From JAFGUF01 sp040883315 (GTDB taxonomy: Bacteria; Bacillota; Clostridia; Christensenellales; UMGS416), in the NCBI GenBank assembly GCA_040883315.1, contig JBFLKU010000015.1, forward strand, positions 5,715 to 69,714: DNA of 64,000 nucleotides. The letters run 5' to 3'. Shown here in pieces: positions 50,670-59,536 of the stretch. The notes under the pieces are model-generated. The model saw nothing but the letters and a program-made list of their open reading frames with translations, ran no database searches and was not told the origin of the DNA. Position 1 is the first letter of the stretch; each line of letters starts with the position of its first letter. The translations under genes were made by a program, and so were the position numbers.

Positions 50670-51548
50670 GTGGAGATTGTATTACAACATTTAATAAATG
50701 CTTTAAAAGTTGGAAGTGTTTACGCTGTTATCGCACTTGGCTATACCATGGTATATGGAATAATTAAGTTAATAAACTTTGCCCATGGCGAAATGATGAT
50801 GTTTGGTGCTTATTTTGCTTTTGTGCTTTCATCAAGTACGCCATTGCCTTTTTGGGCAGTTCTTTTAATATCTATGGCATTAACAGCCGGACTGGGTATG
50901 CTGATTGAAAAGATAGCATATACGCCATTAAGAAAGGCTCCTAGACTTTCAGTTCTGATCACAGCAATAGGAATGAGCCTTCTGCTACAGAACATAGCAC
51001 AGCTGATATGGGGTGCAGAACCAAAGAGAATGCCTAAAGTAGAGCTTTTTGAGGCCATAAGGATAGGCGGAGTGAAAATAGACGCAATTACTATAATAAC
51101 AATAGGATTGTCCGTTATTTTCATGGTGGGCTTGCAGCTTTTTGTAAAATACACAAAGCCGGGAAAAGCAATGCGTGCCGTTTCAGAGGACAAAGATGCT
51201 GCAGCACTTATGGGAATCAATGTTAACACTACTATTACTCTGACTTTTGCGATAGGCACAGCACTTGGTGCACTTGGCGGCGTGCTATATGGTATAGCAT
51301 ATCAAAAGGTTGAGTTCGTTATGGGCGTTATGCCGGGACTAAAGGCATTCGTTGCTGCTGTTCTTGGCGGCATTGGTCTGATACCGGGAGCGATGCTTGG
51401 CGGATTCATTATAGGATTGGTTGAAAATATAACTAAAGCATACATTTCAACAGCATGGGCTGATGGAATAGTTTTCTTGATATTGATAATAGTACTTCTG
51501 GTAAAGCCTTCTGGAATTATGGGCAAAAACCTGAAAGAGAAGGTGTAG
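50670..51548 (+). CDS. livH: Branched-chain amino acid-type ABC permease LivH
   Basis: A 292-residue membrane protein starting at GTG 50670, behind AGAGG. The N-terminal LINALKVGSVYAVIALGYTMVYGIIKLINFAHG is diagnostic for LivH. The EAA-like loop is KPGKAMRAVSEDKDAAALMGIN. It forms the channel with LivM. The livM start follows one base after its stop. Confidence 0.94.
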   Translation: MEIVLQHLINALKVGSVYAVIALGYTMVYGIIKLINFAHGEMMMFGAYFAFVLSSSTPLPFWAVLLISMALTAGLGMLIEKIAYTPLRKAPRLSVLITAIGMSLLLQNIAQLIWGAEPKRMPKVELFEAIRIGGVKIDAITIITIGLSVIFMVGLQLFVKYTKPGKAMRAVSEDKDAAALMGINVNTTITLTFAIGTALGALGGVLYGIAYQKVEFVMGVMPGLKAFVAAVLGGIGLIPGAMLGGFIIGLVENITKAYISTAWADGIVFLILIIVLLVKPSGIMGKNLKEKV

Positions 51549-51549
51549 T

Positions 51550-52557
51550 ATGGACAAGAAAAATAAAAAGTATTATTTAATAAATACAGCACTTATTTTG
51601 CTGGTATATGTAGTTATTCAGTTGCTTCTGTCAAAGGGAGTTCTAAGCAGATTTTATTCTACAATTATTATATTGATTTGTATTAATATAATAATGGCTA
51701 CCAGCCTAAATCTGAGTGTTGGATTCATGGGTCAGCTGGTTTTGGGACACGCAGGATTTATGGCCATTGGTGCGTACACAGCAGGATTGCTGGGTGTGGC
51801 ACTGAATACAACTGGAATGCCAGGATTTATAATTTTGATAATATGCCTGCTGGCAGGTGGACTGCTCGCAAGTATTGCGGGAATAATAATCGGTATTCCG
51901 GCTCTTAGACTACGCGGAGACTATCTTGGAATTATGACTTTAGGATTTGCTGAGATAGTGAGAATAACGATAACAAACCTAACAGGGCTGACAAAGGGTG
52001 CCCAAGGGCTGACACGTATACCCACAATAGCAAATTTCACAAATGTTTATTTTATAATGGTATTGTGTGTAGTGGTTATAATGATGCTGTCAAGGTCTAG
52101 ACATGGACGTGCTATTATATCGATAAAGGAAAATGAAATAGCAGCCGAGTCAGTGGGAATTGATACCACTTTCTATAAAGTATCAGGATTTGCGATTTCA
52201 GCATTTATAGGAGGAATAGGCGGCGGACTATTTGCATTTACATATGGATATATATCACCTAAGAATTTTACGTTTATGAAATCGGTTGATATATTGGTTA
52301 TTGCATGCTTAGGCGGGCTAGGGTCTATAACGGGCTCAATATTGGCAGCGATCGTCTTTACCATACTGCCGGAGCTGCTCCGCGATTTTGACGAATACAG
52401 AATGATAGCCTATTCACTAGCACTGATTTTGATGATGCTATTTAGACCTCAGGGACTATTTGGAACATCAGAGCTCTCAACGGCAAAAATTGGGGCATTC
52501 CTTAAAAGAGTATTTATGAAAAAAGAAAAGATTACTGAAAAAGGAGGCAAAGCGTAA
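51550..52557 (+). CDS. livM: Branched-chain amino acid-type ABC permease LivM
   Basis: A 335-residue membrane protein with the LivM landmarks LNLSVGFMGQLVLGHAGFMAIGAYTAG, IPALRLRGDYLGIMTLGFAEI, and a basic cytoplasmic RSRHGRAIISIKENEIAAESVGID loop. C-terminal tail is Lys-rich. Its last base is the first base of the livG ATG, so the genes are coupled. Confidence 0.94.
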   Translation: MDKKNKKYYLINTALILLVYVVIQLLLSKGVLSRFYSTIIILICINIIMATSLNLSVGFMGQLVLGHAGFMAIGAYTAGLLGVALNTTGMPGFIILIICLLAGGLLASIAGIIIGIPALRLRGDYLGIMTLGFAEIVRITITNLTGLTKGAQGLTRIPTIANFTNVYFIMVLCVVVIMMLSRSRHGRAIISIKENEIAAESVGIDTTFYKVSGFAISAFIGGIGGGLFAFTYGYISPKNFTFMKSVDILVIACLGGLGSITGSILAAIVFTILPELLRDFDEYRMIAYSLALILMMLFRPQGLFGTSELSTAKIGAFLKRVFMKKEKITEKGGKA

Positions 52558-53330
52558 TGGCATTATTAGAAGTAAAAAATCTAACAAAAAATTACGGTGG
52601 ATTGATTGCCGTTAACGATTTCGAGCTTTCTTTAGAGAAAAATGAACTAGTGGGACTAATAGGACCTAACGGTGCTGGAAAAACAACTGTATTTAATATG
52701 CTTACAGGAGTGCACCCGCCAACATCAGGTACTATAGTTTTGCACCATGATGAAGTGTATAGTCATTCATTAGTTGGCAAGAAGCCATATGATATTGCAA
52801 AGCTGGGATTGGCAAGAACTTTTCAAAACATAAGATTGTTTTCAAATCTAACTGTTTTGGACAATATAAAAATCGCTATGCATAATAGAATGCAGTACAC
52901 TATCGCAGAGGGACTAATTCGTCTGCCAAGATATTGGAAAGAAGAAGCAAATGCCACTGAAGAAAGCTTGGAGCTTTTGGATGTATTTGACATGAAAGAA
53001 AGTGCATATGTTTTGGCGAAGAATCTTCCATATGGGCAGCAAAGAAAGCTGGAGATAGCACGTGCATTGGCAACAGAGCCAACAGTTTTGCTGCTGGATG
53101 AACCTGCTGCAGGCATGAACCCAAATGAAACAAAAGCACTTATGGAAACTATTAAATTTATTAGAGATAAATTCGATATGACTATTCTGCTAATAGAGCA
53201 TGATATGCACCTTGTTATGGGAATATGTGAGAGAATTATAGTTATCGACTATGGCAAGATAATAGCCAAGGGTAAACCAGACGAAATAAAAACAAACCCA
53301 GATGTTATCAAAGCCTACTTAGGAGGTTAA
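52557..53330 (+). CDS. livG: Branched-chain amino acid-type ABC ATPase LivG
   Basis: A 257-residue ATPase: Walker A GPNGAGKTT at 36-44, signature region NLPYGQQRKLEIARAL, Walker B TVLLLDEPAAGMNP, switch EHDMHLVMG. The LARTFQNIRLFSNLTVLDNI stretch is characteristic of LivG. The signature motif is YGQQR, as usual for this subunit. It powers import with LivF. Confidence 0.95.
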   Translation: MALLEVKNLTKNYGGLIAVNDFELSLEKNELVGLIGPNGAGKTTVFNMLTGVHPPTSGTIVLHHDEVYSHSLVGKKPYDIAKLGLARTFQNIRLFSNLTVLDNIKIAMHNRMQYTIAEGLIRLPRYWKEEANATEESLELLDVFDMKESAYVLAKNLPYGQQRKLEIARALATEPTVLLLDEPAAGMNPNETKALMETIKFIRDKFDMTILLIEHDMHLVMGICERIIVIDYGKIIAKGKPDEIKTNPDVIKAYLGG

Positions 53331-53333
53331 CCC

Positions 53334-54035
53334 GTGTTAAAAGTTAAAAATTTGAATGTTTATTATGGAAATATTCATGCGATAAAGGGCATAGATTTCC
53401 AAGTGGAGGAGGGAGAGATTGTTACGCTGATTGGCGCAAATGGCGCAGGCAAAACAACAATTCTTCACACACTCTCGGGTATATTAACTCCTTCTGAAGG
53501 TACAATTATATACAAAGGAAAAGACATAACAAAGACAGCTGCACACAAAATAGTGCCCATGGGAATGGCACAGGTTCCGGAAGGTCGCAGAGTGTTTGCC
53601 GAAATGACCGTGCAGGAAAACCTGGAAATGGGCGCATACATACATAAGGGCGGCAAAAACATGCAGCCTGATTTTGATATGGTATACACAAGATTTCCTC
53701 GGCTGAAAGAGCGCAGGAAGCAAACAGCCGGCACGCTATCGGGCGGAGAGCAGCAAATGCTTGCTATGGGCAGGGCGTTGATGTCGAGACCTACACTTTT
53801 GCTATTGGATGAGCCATCAATGGGATTGGCACCATTGCTTGTGGATGAGATATTCGACATTATTAAAAAAATAAGTGAAGCCGGCACTACAGTGCTGCTG
53901 GTGGAGCAGAACGCCAACAGAGCACTTCATTTGGCAGACAGAGGATATGTACTGGAAACGGGCAAAATAGTGCTTTCAGGTTCCAGCAAAGACTTGCTGA
54001 ATTCGCCGGAAGTAAGAGAAGCATATTTGGGATAA
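53334..54035 (+). CDS. livF: Branched-chain amino acid-type ABC ATPase LivF
   Basis: A 233-residue ATPase starting at GTG 53334, with AGGAGG at the end of livG. Walker A GANGAGKTT at 34-42, VPEGRRVFAEMTVQENL typical of LivF, signature LSGGEQQMLAMGRALM, Walker B LLLLDEPSMGLAPLL and VEQNANRALHLADRGYVLETG. It is the last gene of the operon, followed by a strong terminator. Confidence 0.95.
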   Translation: MLKVKNLNVYYGNIHAIKGIDFQVEEGEIVTLIGANGAGKTTILHTLSGILTPSEGTIIYKGKDITKTAAHKIVPMGMAQVPEGRRVFAEMTVQENLEMGAYIHKGGKNMQPDFDMVYTRFPRLKERRKQTAGTLSGGEQQMLAMGRALMSRPTLLLLDEPSMGLAPLLVDEIFDIIKKISEAGTTVLLVEQNANRALHLADRGYVLETGKIVLSGSSKDLLNSPEVREAYLG

Positions 54036-54045
54036 TGAAACAACT

Positions 54046-54070
54046 AAAGGCATCTTAAGATGCCTTTTTG
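54046..54070 (+). terminator. Intrinsic terminator of the liv operon
   Basis: AAAGGCATCTT/AAGATGCCTTT is a perfect palindrome (54046-54067) running into TTTTTG, 10 bases after the livF stop. Confidence 0.9.
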
Positions 54071-54115
54071 TTTATGTTTATTGCAAGAAAAAGATTAGCT
54101 CGAGATATAAAACAA

Positions 54116-54180
54116 TAAAATGTTATAATTAACGATTATAATTAAAAAAACACAATAAATTAATTAAAATGTTACAATTA
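54116..54180 (+). repeat. Short direct repeat upstream of the surface-protein gene
   Basis: TAAAATGTTATAATTA (54116-54131) recurs as TAAAATGTTACAATTA (54165-54180), 49 bases apart with one mismatch, just upstream of the promoter at 54186. A regulator site is possible; chance similarity in AT-rich DNA cannot be excluded. Confidence 0.35.
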
Positions 54181-54185
54181 GCTTA

Positions 54186-54213
54186 TTGTAAATCAATAAG
54201 CATATTGTATAAT
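54186..54213 (+). promoter_or_regulatory. Promoter of the surface-protein gene
   Basis: TTGTAA (54186-54191), 16 bases, TATAAT (54208-54213), about 75 bases before the ATG at 54288. Confidence 0.6.
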
Positions 54214-54287
54214 AAAGCAAGATATCATAAAATATATAAAAGATATCGATTTGTGATAGGGACAATTGAGAATAGGGAGAGTAGCAC

Positions 54288-57200
54288 ATGATAAAAAAAA
54301 CCATGGCAATCTTTTTGGTTGTCGCTTTTGTGGTTTGTACATTTCCGGTAAATAGTATAAATATAGCTAAAGCTGCGGAAATAACAGACAATACCGGGTG
54401 GGTGACAGCCTATCCAGAAAATAACCAAAATGACTATCTGCAGGATCAGCAGACAGGCAGCGGTTCCGTATCACAGGACATCGTAGGTGATGCTTCAAAT
54501 CCATCTACGTATATGAGATTTTCATCTACTGAAATTGATTTCAGAATAAGGATTAGTAATATAAATGGTACAAGCCCTTATGAATTTAAAAATTTCGCAT
54601 TTATAGGTATAGATTCAGACGTAAACGGCAGTGTAGATTTCTTTCTAGGCATATATAACCCAACTGGCAATAATGGTCGCCTAGGAATATATGATGCAGC
54701 AGCCGGATATGAAAATCTAGGACCTAGCACCACCGGAATTTCCGGCAAGCCATTAATGGCGTTTGCACCGGATTCTGGTGTCAACTTTGATATATCGGAT
54801 GCACCAACAAATTTTAACGGTGATCCTGACTATTATATTTCATTCAAATTTTCAATGTCCGATATTGCAGACGCACTGCAGGGAACTGGACATACTTTCA
54901 CGTCTTCTACTCCTTTCAGGTTTATGACAGGTACAGCAGCACAGGACAACTCATTTAACCAAGATCTTAACGGTATGGATCAAACAGGATTTTCATCCGA
55001 TGAAACTTGGAATGATTTGAATGTGTTTTCTGATATAGTAACAGCAGATGGCAGCACCAGCTACTACTTGGTTGTTTTTGATAAAAACACTGGTGATACA
55101 GAATCAGTTCCACAGACTATGGCTGTGGAGGCAAACCAAACACTTGGAAGCCTACCAACCGTCAATCCAACAAAACGCGGCATGTATTTTCAGGAATGGA
55201 ACACGATGCCTGATGGAAGTGGCGATACAGTGACAGCTGATTATGTGGTAACAAGTGATGCTATATTTTATGCAATTTGGAGCGACACGCCTCTAATGAC
55301 AGTCACTTTTTATCCTGAAGGCGGAGACTGGACGGGGTCCACCACTCCAATAATAGTGCAGACAATTGACGGCATAGTTGATGGCAATATGCCAATAGCT
55401 CCTACCAAAACAGGAGACTATTTTATGGGCTGGGAAATTGGCACAACCGGAGAGTATTTCAATTCTTCTACGGATGTAGAGAACGCACCTGGATTTGATA
55501 CAATAAATTTGAATTTAGATGTTTACGCACAGTGGGCAAACAATGCTACAAATGTAGCTGTGTTTTATGATAACTTTGATGCAAGCGGCGGCTCTGAGGT
55601 GGCAAGAGTTTATTCCAATGGTGCCAGCTCAAATTTCAACTCTGATATGCCGGGCATTGACAGACCGGGATATACATTTGACGGATGGTATCTATACGAT
55701 CCTGTTGGTGGTACATATACATACTCAGGAATTGCAGGCTCATCAATCCCATCTGCAGGTGAATACTATGCTATGTGGTCGCCGGCAACATATAATTTAA
55801 CATTTAACGAAAACTATGGTGCAACACCTGCTGAGAGCACACAGCCTGTAACAGGCGGAGTGGTGGGCACTATGCCTGCTGACCCTGTGCGTGCAGGATA
55901 TGAATTTATAGAGTGGAACAGGCTGACAGACGGCACAGGCGAGCCTATTTATCCTACTACTGAAATATCTTCCGATACTACAGTATACGCTATATGGAAG
56001 CAGATATTAAGTGTTACCTTCTATTCAAACGGAGGAGAATTTGACGGTGGAGCTACTAGCTGGGGAACAACAGCTGTTGATAATCAACTTGATTTATTTC
56101 CACAGCCTCCGTTCAGAACGGACTATTCATTTATAGGCTGGGGAACGACACCGGGCAGTACAACCCCAGTAAACCTTTTGACAGTTGACTACACTGTATA
56201 CAATCAGCTTTATGCAATATGGGTGCCTGTTAATCATGTAACCTTTAGTGAAAACTATGGCCCAGCTCCTGGTACAACAGATGTATTAACTGCATACGGA
56301 AGTGTGCTATATATACCAGAGGATCCAACAAGAGCAGGCTATACATTTATCGAGTGGAATACTCAACCCGATGGCACAGGATCAGAATTTAAAATATCTT
56401 CTGATGTAACAGGCGATATAATTATATATGCAAAATGGAATGCTATCCCCACTGCTAATGATGACTCTGCAGCTACGGCAGTAGACACCCCGGTGAATAT
56501 AGACGTACTAAGCAATGATTTGGATACTGATACGGGAGATACTCTTTCTGTGGTATCTGCAATAAACGGAGCTAATGGAACGGTGACGATAAACGGAGAT
56601 GGAACTATTAATTATTCGCCAACTCTCGGCTTTACCGGCACAGATACATTTACATACACAATCTCAGATGGCAATGGCGGCACAGACACAGCAACAGTCA
56701 CCGTGTATGTGGGAATAAACGCACCTCCAACTGCAGTAGACGATGCGTATAGCACAGATGAAGACACCACCTTAACTGTGGCTGCTCCTGGAGTGATGAC
56801 CAATGATAGTGACATTGACGGCACTATAACAGCGGCATTAAATGCGGACGTATCAAACGGAACACTAGCATTTAATCCAGATGGTTCTTTTGAGTATATA
56901 CCAGATGCTGATTTTAATGGCAGCGACTCGTTCACATATACAATTACAGACAATTCTGGTGCGACAGCTACAGCAACAGTTACAATTACAGTGAATTCTG
57001 TTAATGATGTTCCATCAGCTGTGGACGATTCATACAGCACACCTCAGGACACTGCACTTAATGTGGCAGCACCCGGAGTGATGCAAAACGACAGCATGGG
57101 TGATGCTCCTTCATCAATTGCCTTGACTACAAATGTTTCCAACGGATTGCTTGCATTTAACGCTGATGGTTCATTTGACTATACGCCAAATGCAGGATTC

Positions 57201-59321
57201 TCGGGCAATGATTCATTTATATACACAATTACAGATGCAGACAACGAAACATCGACTGCCACTGTAACCATCACTGTTAATAGCTCTAATCTGGTGCCTG
57301 CAGCTATAGATGATACATATAGCACTGCTGAAGACACTACGCTGAATATAGCAGCATCGGGCGTGCTATCCAACGATACACTCGGTGATGGAATAAATGT
57401 TCTGACAGTTACAGATGATGTAGATAACGGAACATTGACATTGAACCAAGACGGCTCGTTTGAATATATACCTAATAGCAATTTCAACGGAACAGATACG
57501 TTTACATATCAGATAGAAGATGAGGACAATGAAACATCAACAGCTACAGTAACAATCAATGTTACTCCCGTAGATGAAACACCAACAGCAGGAAACGATA
57601 GTGCAACAACAAACGAAGATACTGCTGTTATCATTACATACGGAACAAACGACAGCAATCCAGATGGTGGCGGAAGCATAGCAGTAGATGCCACATCTAC
57701 AGCTGGTGGTACAATAATAGACAACGGAGATGGAACGTTCACATATACACCTGCTGCAAACTTTAACGGAACAGATACATTCGGCTACAGTATTACTGAC
57801 GGAGACGGAGACATTGATAGTGCAGTTATAACAGTGACTGTTAGTGGTGTGAATGATACACCTACTGCAGGAAACGACAGTGCAACAACAAACGAAGATA
57901 CTGCTGTTACCATTACATACGGAACAAACGACAGCAATCCAGATGGCGGCGGAAGTATTTCAGTGGATGCGACTTCAGCACAAGGCGGAACTATAGTGGA
58001 CAACGGAGACGGAACGTTCACATATACACCGCCAGCAAACTTTAACGGAACAGATACATTCGGCTACAGTATTACTGATGGAGACGGAGACACAGATAGT
58101 GCAGTTATAACAGTGACAGTAAACTCTATAAATGATACACCAACAGCAGGAAATGACAATGCAACCACAGATGAAGACACAGCTGTTACCATTACATACG
58201 GAACAAACGACAGCAATCCCGATGGTGGCGGAAGCATAGCAGTAGATGCTACATCTACAGCTGGTGGTACAATAGTAGACAACGCAGACGGAACGTTCAC
58301 ATATACGCCTGCTGCAAACTTTAACGGAACTGATACATTTGGTTATACCATCACTGATGGTGATGGCGACACAGATAGTGCTGTGATAACGGTGACAGTG
58401 AATTCAATAAATGACACACCGACGGCAGGAGACGACAGTTCAACCACAGATGAAGACACATCTGTTACCATTACATATGGAACAAACGACAGAAACCCCG
58501 ATGGCGGCGGAAGCATATCAGTAGATGCTGCTTCAGCACAGGGCGGAACAATAGTGGACAATGGAGACGGAACGTTCACATATACACCTTCATTGAATTT
58601 CTATGGAACTGATACTTTTACATACTCCATTACAGATGGAGACGGAGACAACAGCACTGCAACAATCACCATTACTGTAAATGCAGTGGATGAAGTACCG
58701 ACAGCAATTGACGATGTGACAACAACAAATGAAGACACTGCCGTAATCATTTCATATGTGCTGAATGATAGCAATCCAGACGGTGGCGGAAGTATTACTG
58801 TAGATGCAGTATCTACAGCAGGTGGAAGCATTGCAGACAACAACAATGGAACTTTCACCTATACACCACTTGAAAACTTTAACGGAACAGATACATTCGG
58901 CTATACAATAACAGATGGAGATGGGGATTTTGCTGCTGCGACTATAACAATAACTATCGATCCTGTTGAGGATGCTCCTATTGCAGATGATGACAATGGA
59001 ATCACAATACAAGGTGTTCCGCTTTTGATTAGGGTTTTAGACAATGACAACGACCCGGACGGTGATACGCTTAGCGTAACAATTGCATCAGGACCATCTA
59101 GAGGAACTGCATTAATTAATTTAGATGGGTCAATTACATACACTCCTTTCCCGGGATTCAGAGGAATAGACAGCATTACTTATGTTATAGCTGATGGAAA
59201 CGGCGGAACGGCTACTGCAACAATATTTATAACTATAAACGGTGTGACAAATCCTGCTACCGGTGACACAATGACCATAGTAGACTATATAAAGTACTAT
59301 ATATCTCAAATATTTAATTAA
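54288..59321 (+). CDS. Giant secreted repeat protein: InlB-type repeats + ten tandem-95/cadherin-like repeats
   Basis: A 1677-residue exported protein. A signal peptide (cleavage after AKA, near residue 29) is followed by a unique domain of about 220 residues, six InlB/Listeria-Bacteroides repeats at about 258-715 (each ends in an aromatic Y-A-x-W strand), and ten cadherin-like tandem-95 repeats from about 720 to 1655, each with a P-T-A-x-D-D start, an N-F-N-G-T-D-T-F-x-Y strand and a D-G-D-G turn. Such Asp-rich repeats often bind calcium. The end reads NPATGD at 1655-1660, like a sortase motif, but only 17 residues follow, without a clear membrane anchor or basic tail. It may be an adhesin or matrix protein. 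It stands alone with its own promoter and terminator. Confidence 0.9.
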   Translation: MIKKTMAIFLVVAFVVCTFPVNSINIAKAAEITDNTGWVTAYPENNQNDYLQDQQTGSGSVSQDIVGDASNPSTYMRFSSTEIDFRIRISNINGTSPYEFKNFAFIGIDSDVNGSVDFFLGIYNPTGNNGRLGIYDAAAGYENLGPSTTGISGKPLMAFAPDSGVNFDISDAPTNFNGDPDYYISFKFSMSDIADALQGTGHTFTSSTPFRFMTGTAAQDNSFNQDLNGMDQTGFSSDETWNDLNVFSDIVTADGSTSYYLVVFDKNTGDTESVPQTMAVEANQTLGSLPTVNPTKRGMYFQEWNTMPDGSGDTVTADYVVTSDAIFYAIWSDTPLMTVTFYPEGGDWTGSTTPIIVQTIDGIVDGNMPIAPTKTGDYFMGWEIGTTGEYFNSSTDVENAPGFDTINLNLDVYAQWANNATNVAVFYDNFDASGGSEVARVYSNGASSNFNSDMPGIDRPGYTFDGWYLYDPVGGTYTYSGIAGSSIPSAGEYYAMWSPATYNLTFNENYGATPAESTQPVTGGVVGTMPADPVRAGYEFIEWNRLTDGTGEPIYPTTEISSDTTVYAIWKQILSVTFYSNGGEFDGGATSWGTTAVDNQLDLFPQPPFRTDYSFIGWGTTPGSTTPVNLLTVDYTVYNQLYAIWVPVNHVTFSENYGPAPGTTDVLTAYGSVLYIPEDPTRAGYTFIEWNTQPDGTGSEFKISSDVTGDIIIYAKWNAIPTANDDSAATAVDTPVNIDVLSNDLDTDTGDTLSVVSAINGANGTVTINGDGTINYSPTLGFTGTDTFTYTISDGNGGTDTATVTVYVGINAPPTAVDDAYSTDEDTTLTVAAPGVMTNDSDIDGTITAALNADVSNGTLAFNPDGSFEYIPDADFNGSDSFTYTITDNSGATATATVTITVNSVNDVPSAVDDSYSTPQDTALNVAAPGVMQNDSMGDAPSSIALTTNVSNGLLAFNADGSFDYTPNAGFSGNDSFIYTITDADNETSTATVTITVNSSNLVPAAIDDTYSTAEDTTLNIAASGVLSNDTLGDGINVLTVTDDVDNGTLTLNQDGSFEYIPNSNFNGTDTFTYQIEDEDNETSTATVTINVTPVDETPTAGNDSATTNEDTAVIITYGTNDSNPDGGGSIAVDATSTAGGTIIDNGDGTFTYTPAANFNGTDTFGYSITDGDGDIDSAVITVTVSGVNDTPTAGNDSATTNEDTAVTITYGTNDSNPDGGGSISVDATSAQGGTIVDNGDGTFTYTPPANFNGTDTFGYSITDGDGDTDSAVITVTVNSINDTPTAGNDNATTDEDTAVTITYGTNDSNPDGGGSIAVDATSTAGGTIVDNADGTFTYTPAANFNGTDTFGYTITDGDGDTDSAVITVTVNSINDTPTAGDDSSTTDEDTSVTITYGTNDRNPDGGGSISVDAASAQGGTIVDNGDGTFTYTPSLNFYGTDTFTYSITDGDGDNSTATITITVNAVDEVPTAIDDVTTTNEDTAVIISYVLNDSNPDGGGSITVDAVSTAGGSIADNNNGTFTYTPLENFNGTDTFGYTITDGDGDFAAATITITIDPVEDAPIADDDNGITIQGVPLLIRVLDNDNDPDGDTLSVTIASGPSRGTALINLDGSITYTPFPGFRGIDSITYVIADGNGGTATATIFITINGVTNPATGDTMTIVDYIKYYISQIFN
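57579..58973 (+). repeat. Five tandem 279-bp repeats inside the surface-protein gene
   Basis: Units begin at 57579, 57858, 58137, 58416 and 58695, exactly 279 bases (93 codons) each. The first four are very similar at the DNA level, sharing runs such as GGAACAAACGACAG; the fifth is more diverged. The unit length keeps the frame, so unequal recombination could change copy number without breaking the gene. Confidence 0.9.
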
Positions 59322-59341
59322 GCATTAAAATAACAATAAAT

Positions 59342-59380
59342 AAAGCTCACTATCTAAATAAGTGGTAGTGGGCTTTTTAT
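59342..59380 (+). terminator. Intrinsic terminator of the surface-protein gene
   Basis: AAAGCTCACTA (59342-59352) pairs with TAGTGGGCTTT (59366-59376), including one G-T pair, and runs into TTATTT. Confidence 0.8.
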
Positions 59381-59468
59381 TTGCTTCTTAATAATAATTG
59401 AAAAAGAGCGAATTAACCAATCGACAAAAGCTGCCGACTATCTAATTAAATTGATAATAAGTAAATAT

Positions 59469-59497
59469 TTGCAATTATAATGATTAGATAGTATGAT
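59469..59497 (+). promoter_or_regulatory. Promoter of the 2-oxoacid oxidoreductase operon
   Basis: TTGCAA (59469-59474), 17 bases, TATGAT (59492-59497), about 40 bases before the TTG start at 59537. Confidence 0.6.
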
Positions 59498-59536
59498 ACA
59501 AATATAAATAAAATAATATGATAGGAGGCGAATTTT

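Noticed and set aside
57579..58973. Regularly spaced repeats that could be taken for a CRISPR array or minisatellite
   Set aside because: The units are 279 bases with no short repeat/unique spacer pattern, stay in frame through a long gene and encode cadherin-like domains.
56612..59176. Series of minus-strand frames opposite the surface-protein gene
   Set aside because: They repeat every 279 bases with the coding repeats on the other strand and are antisense shadows.
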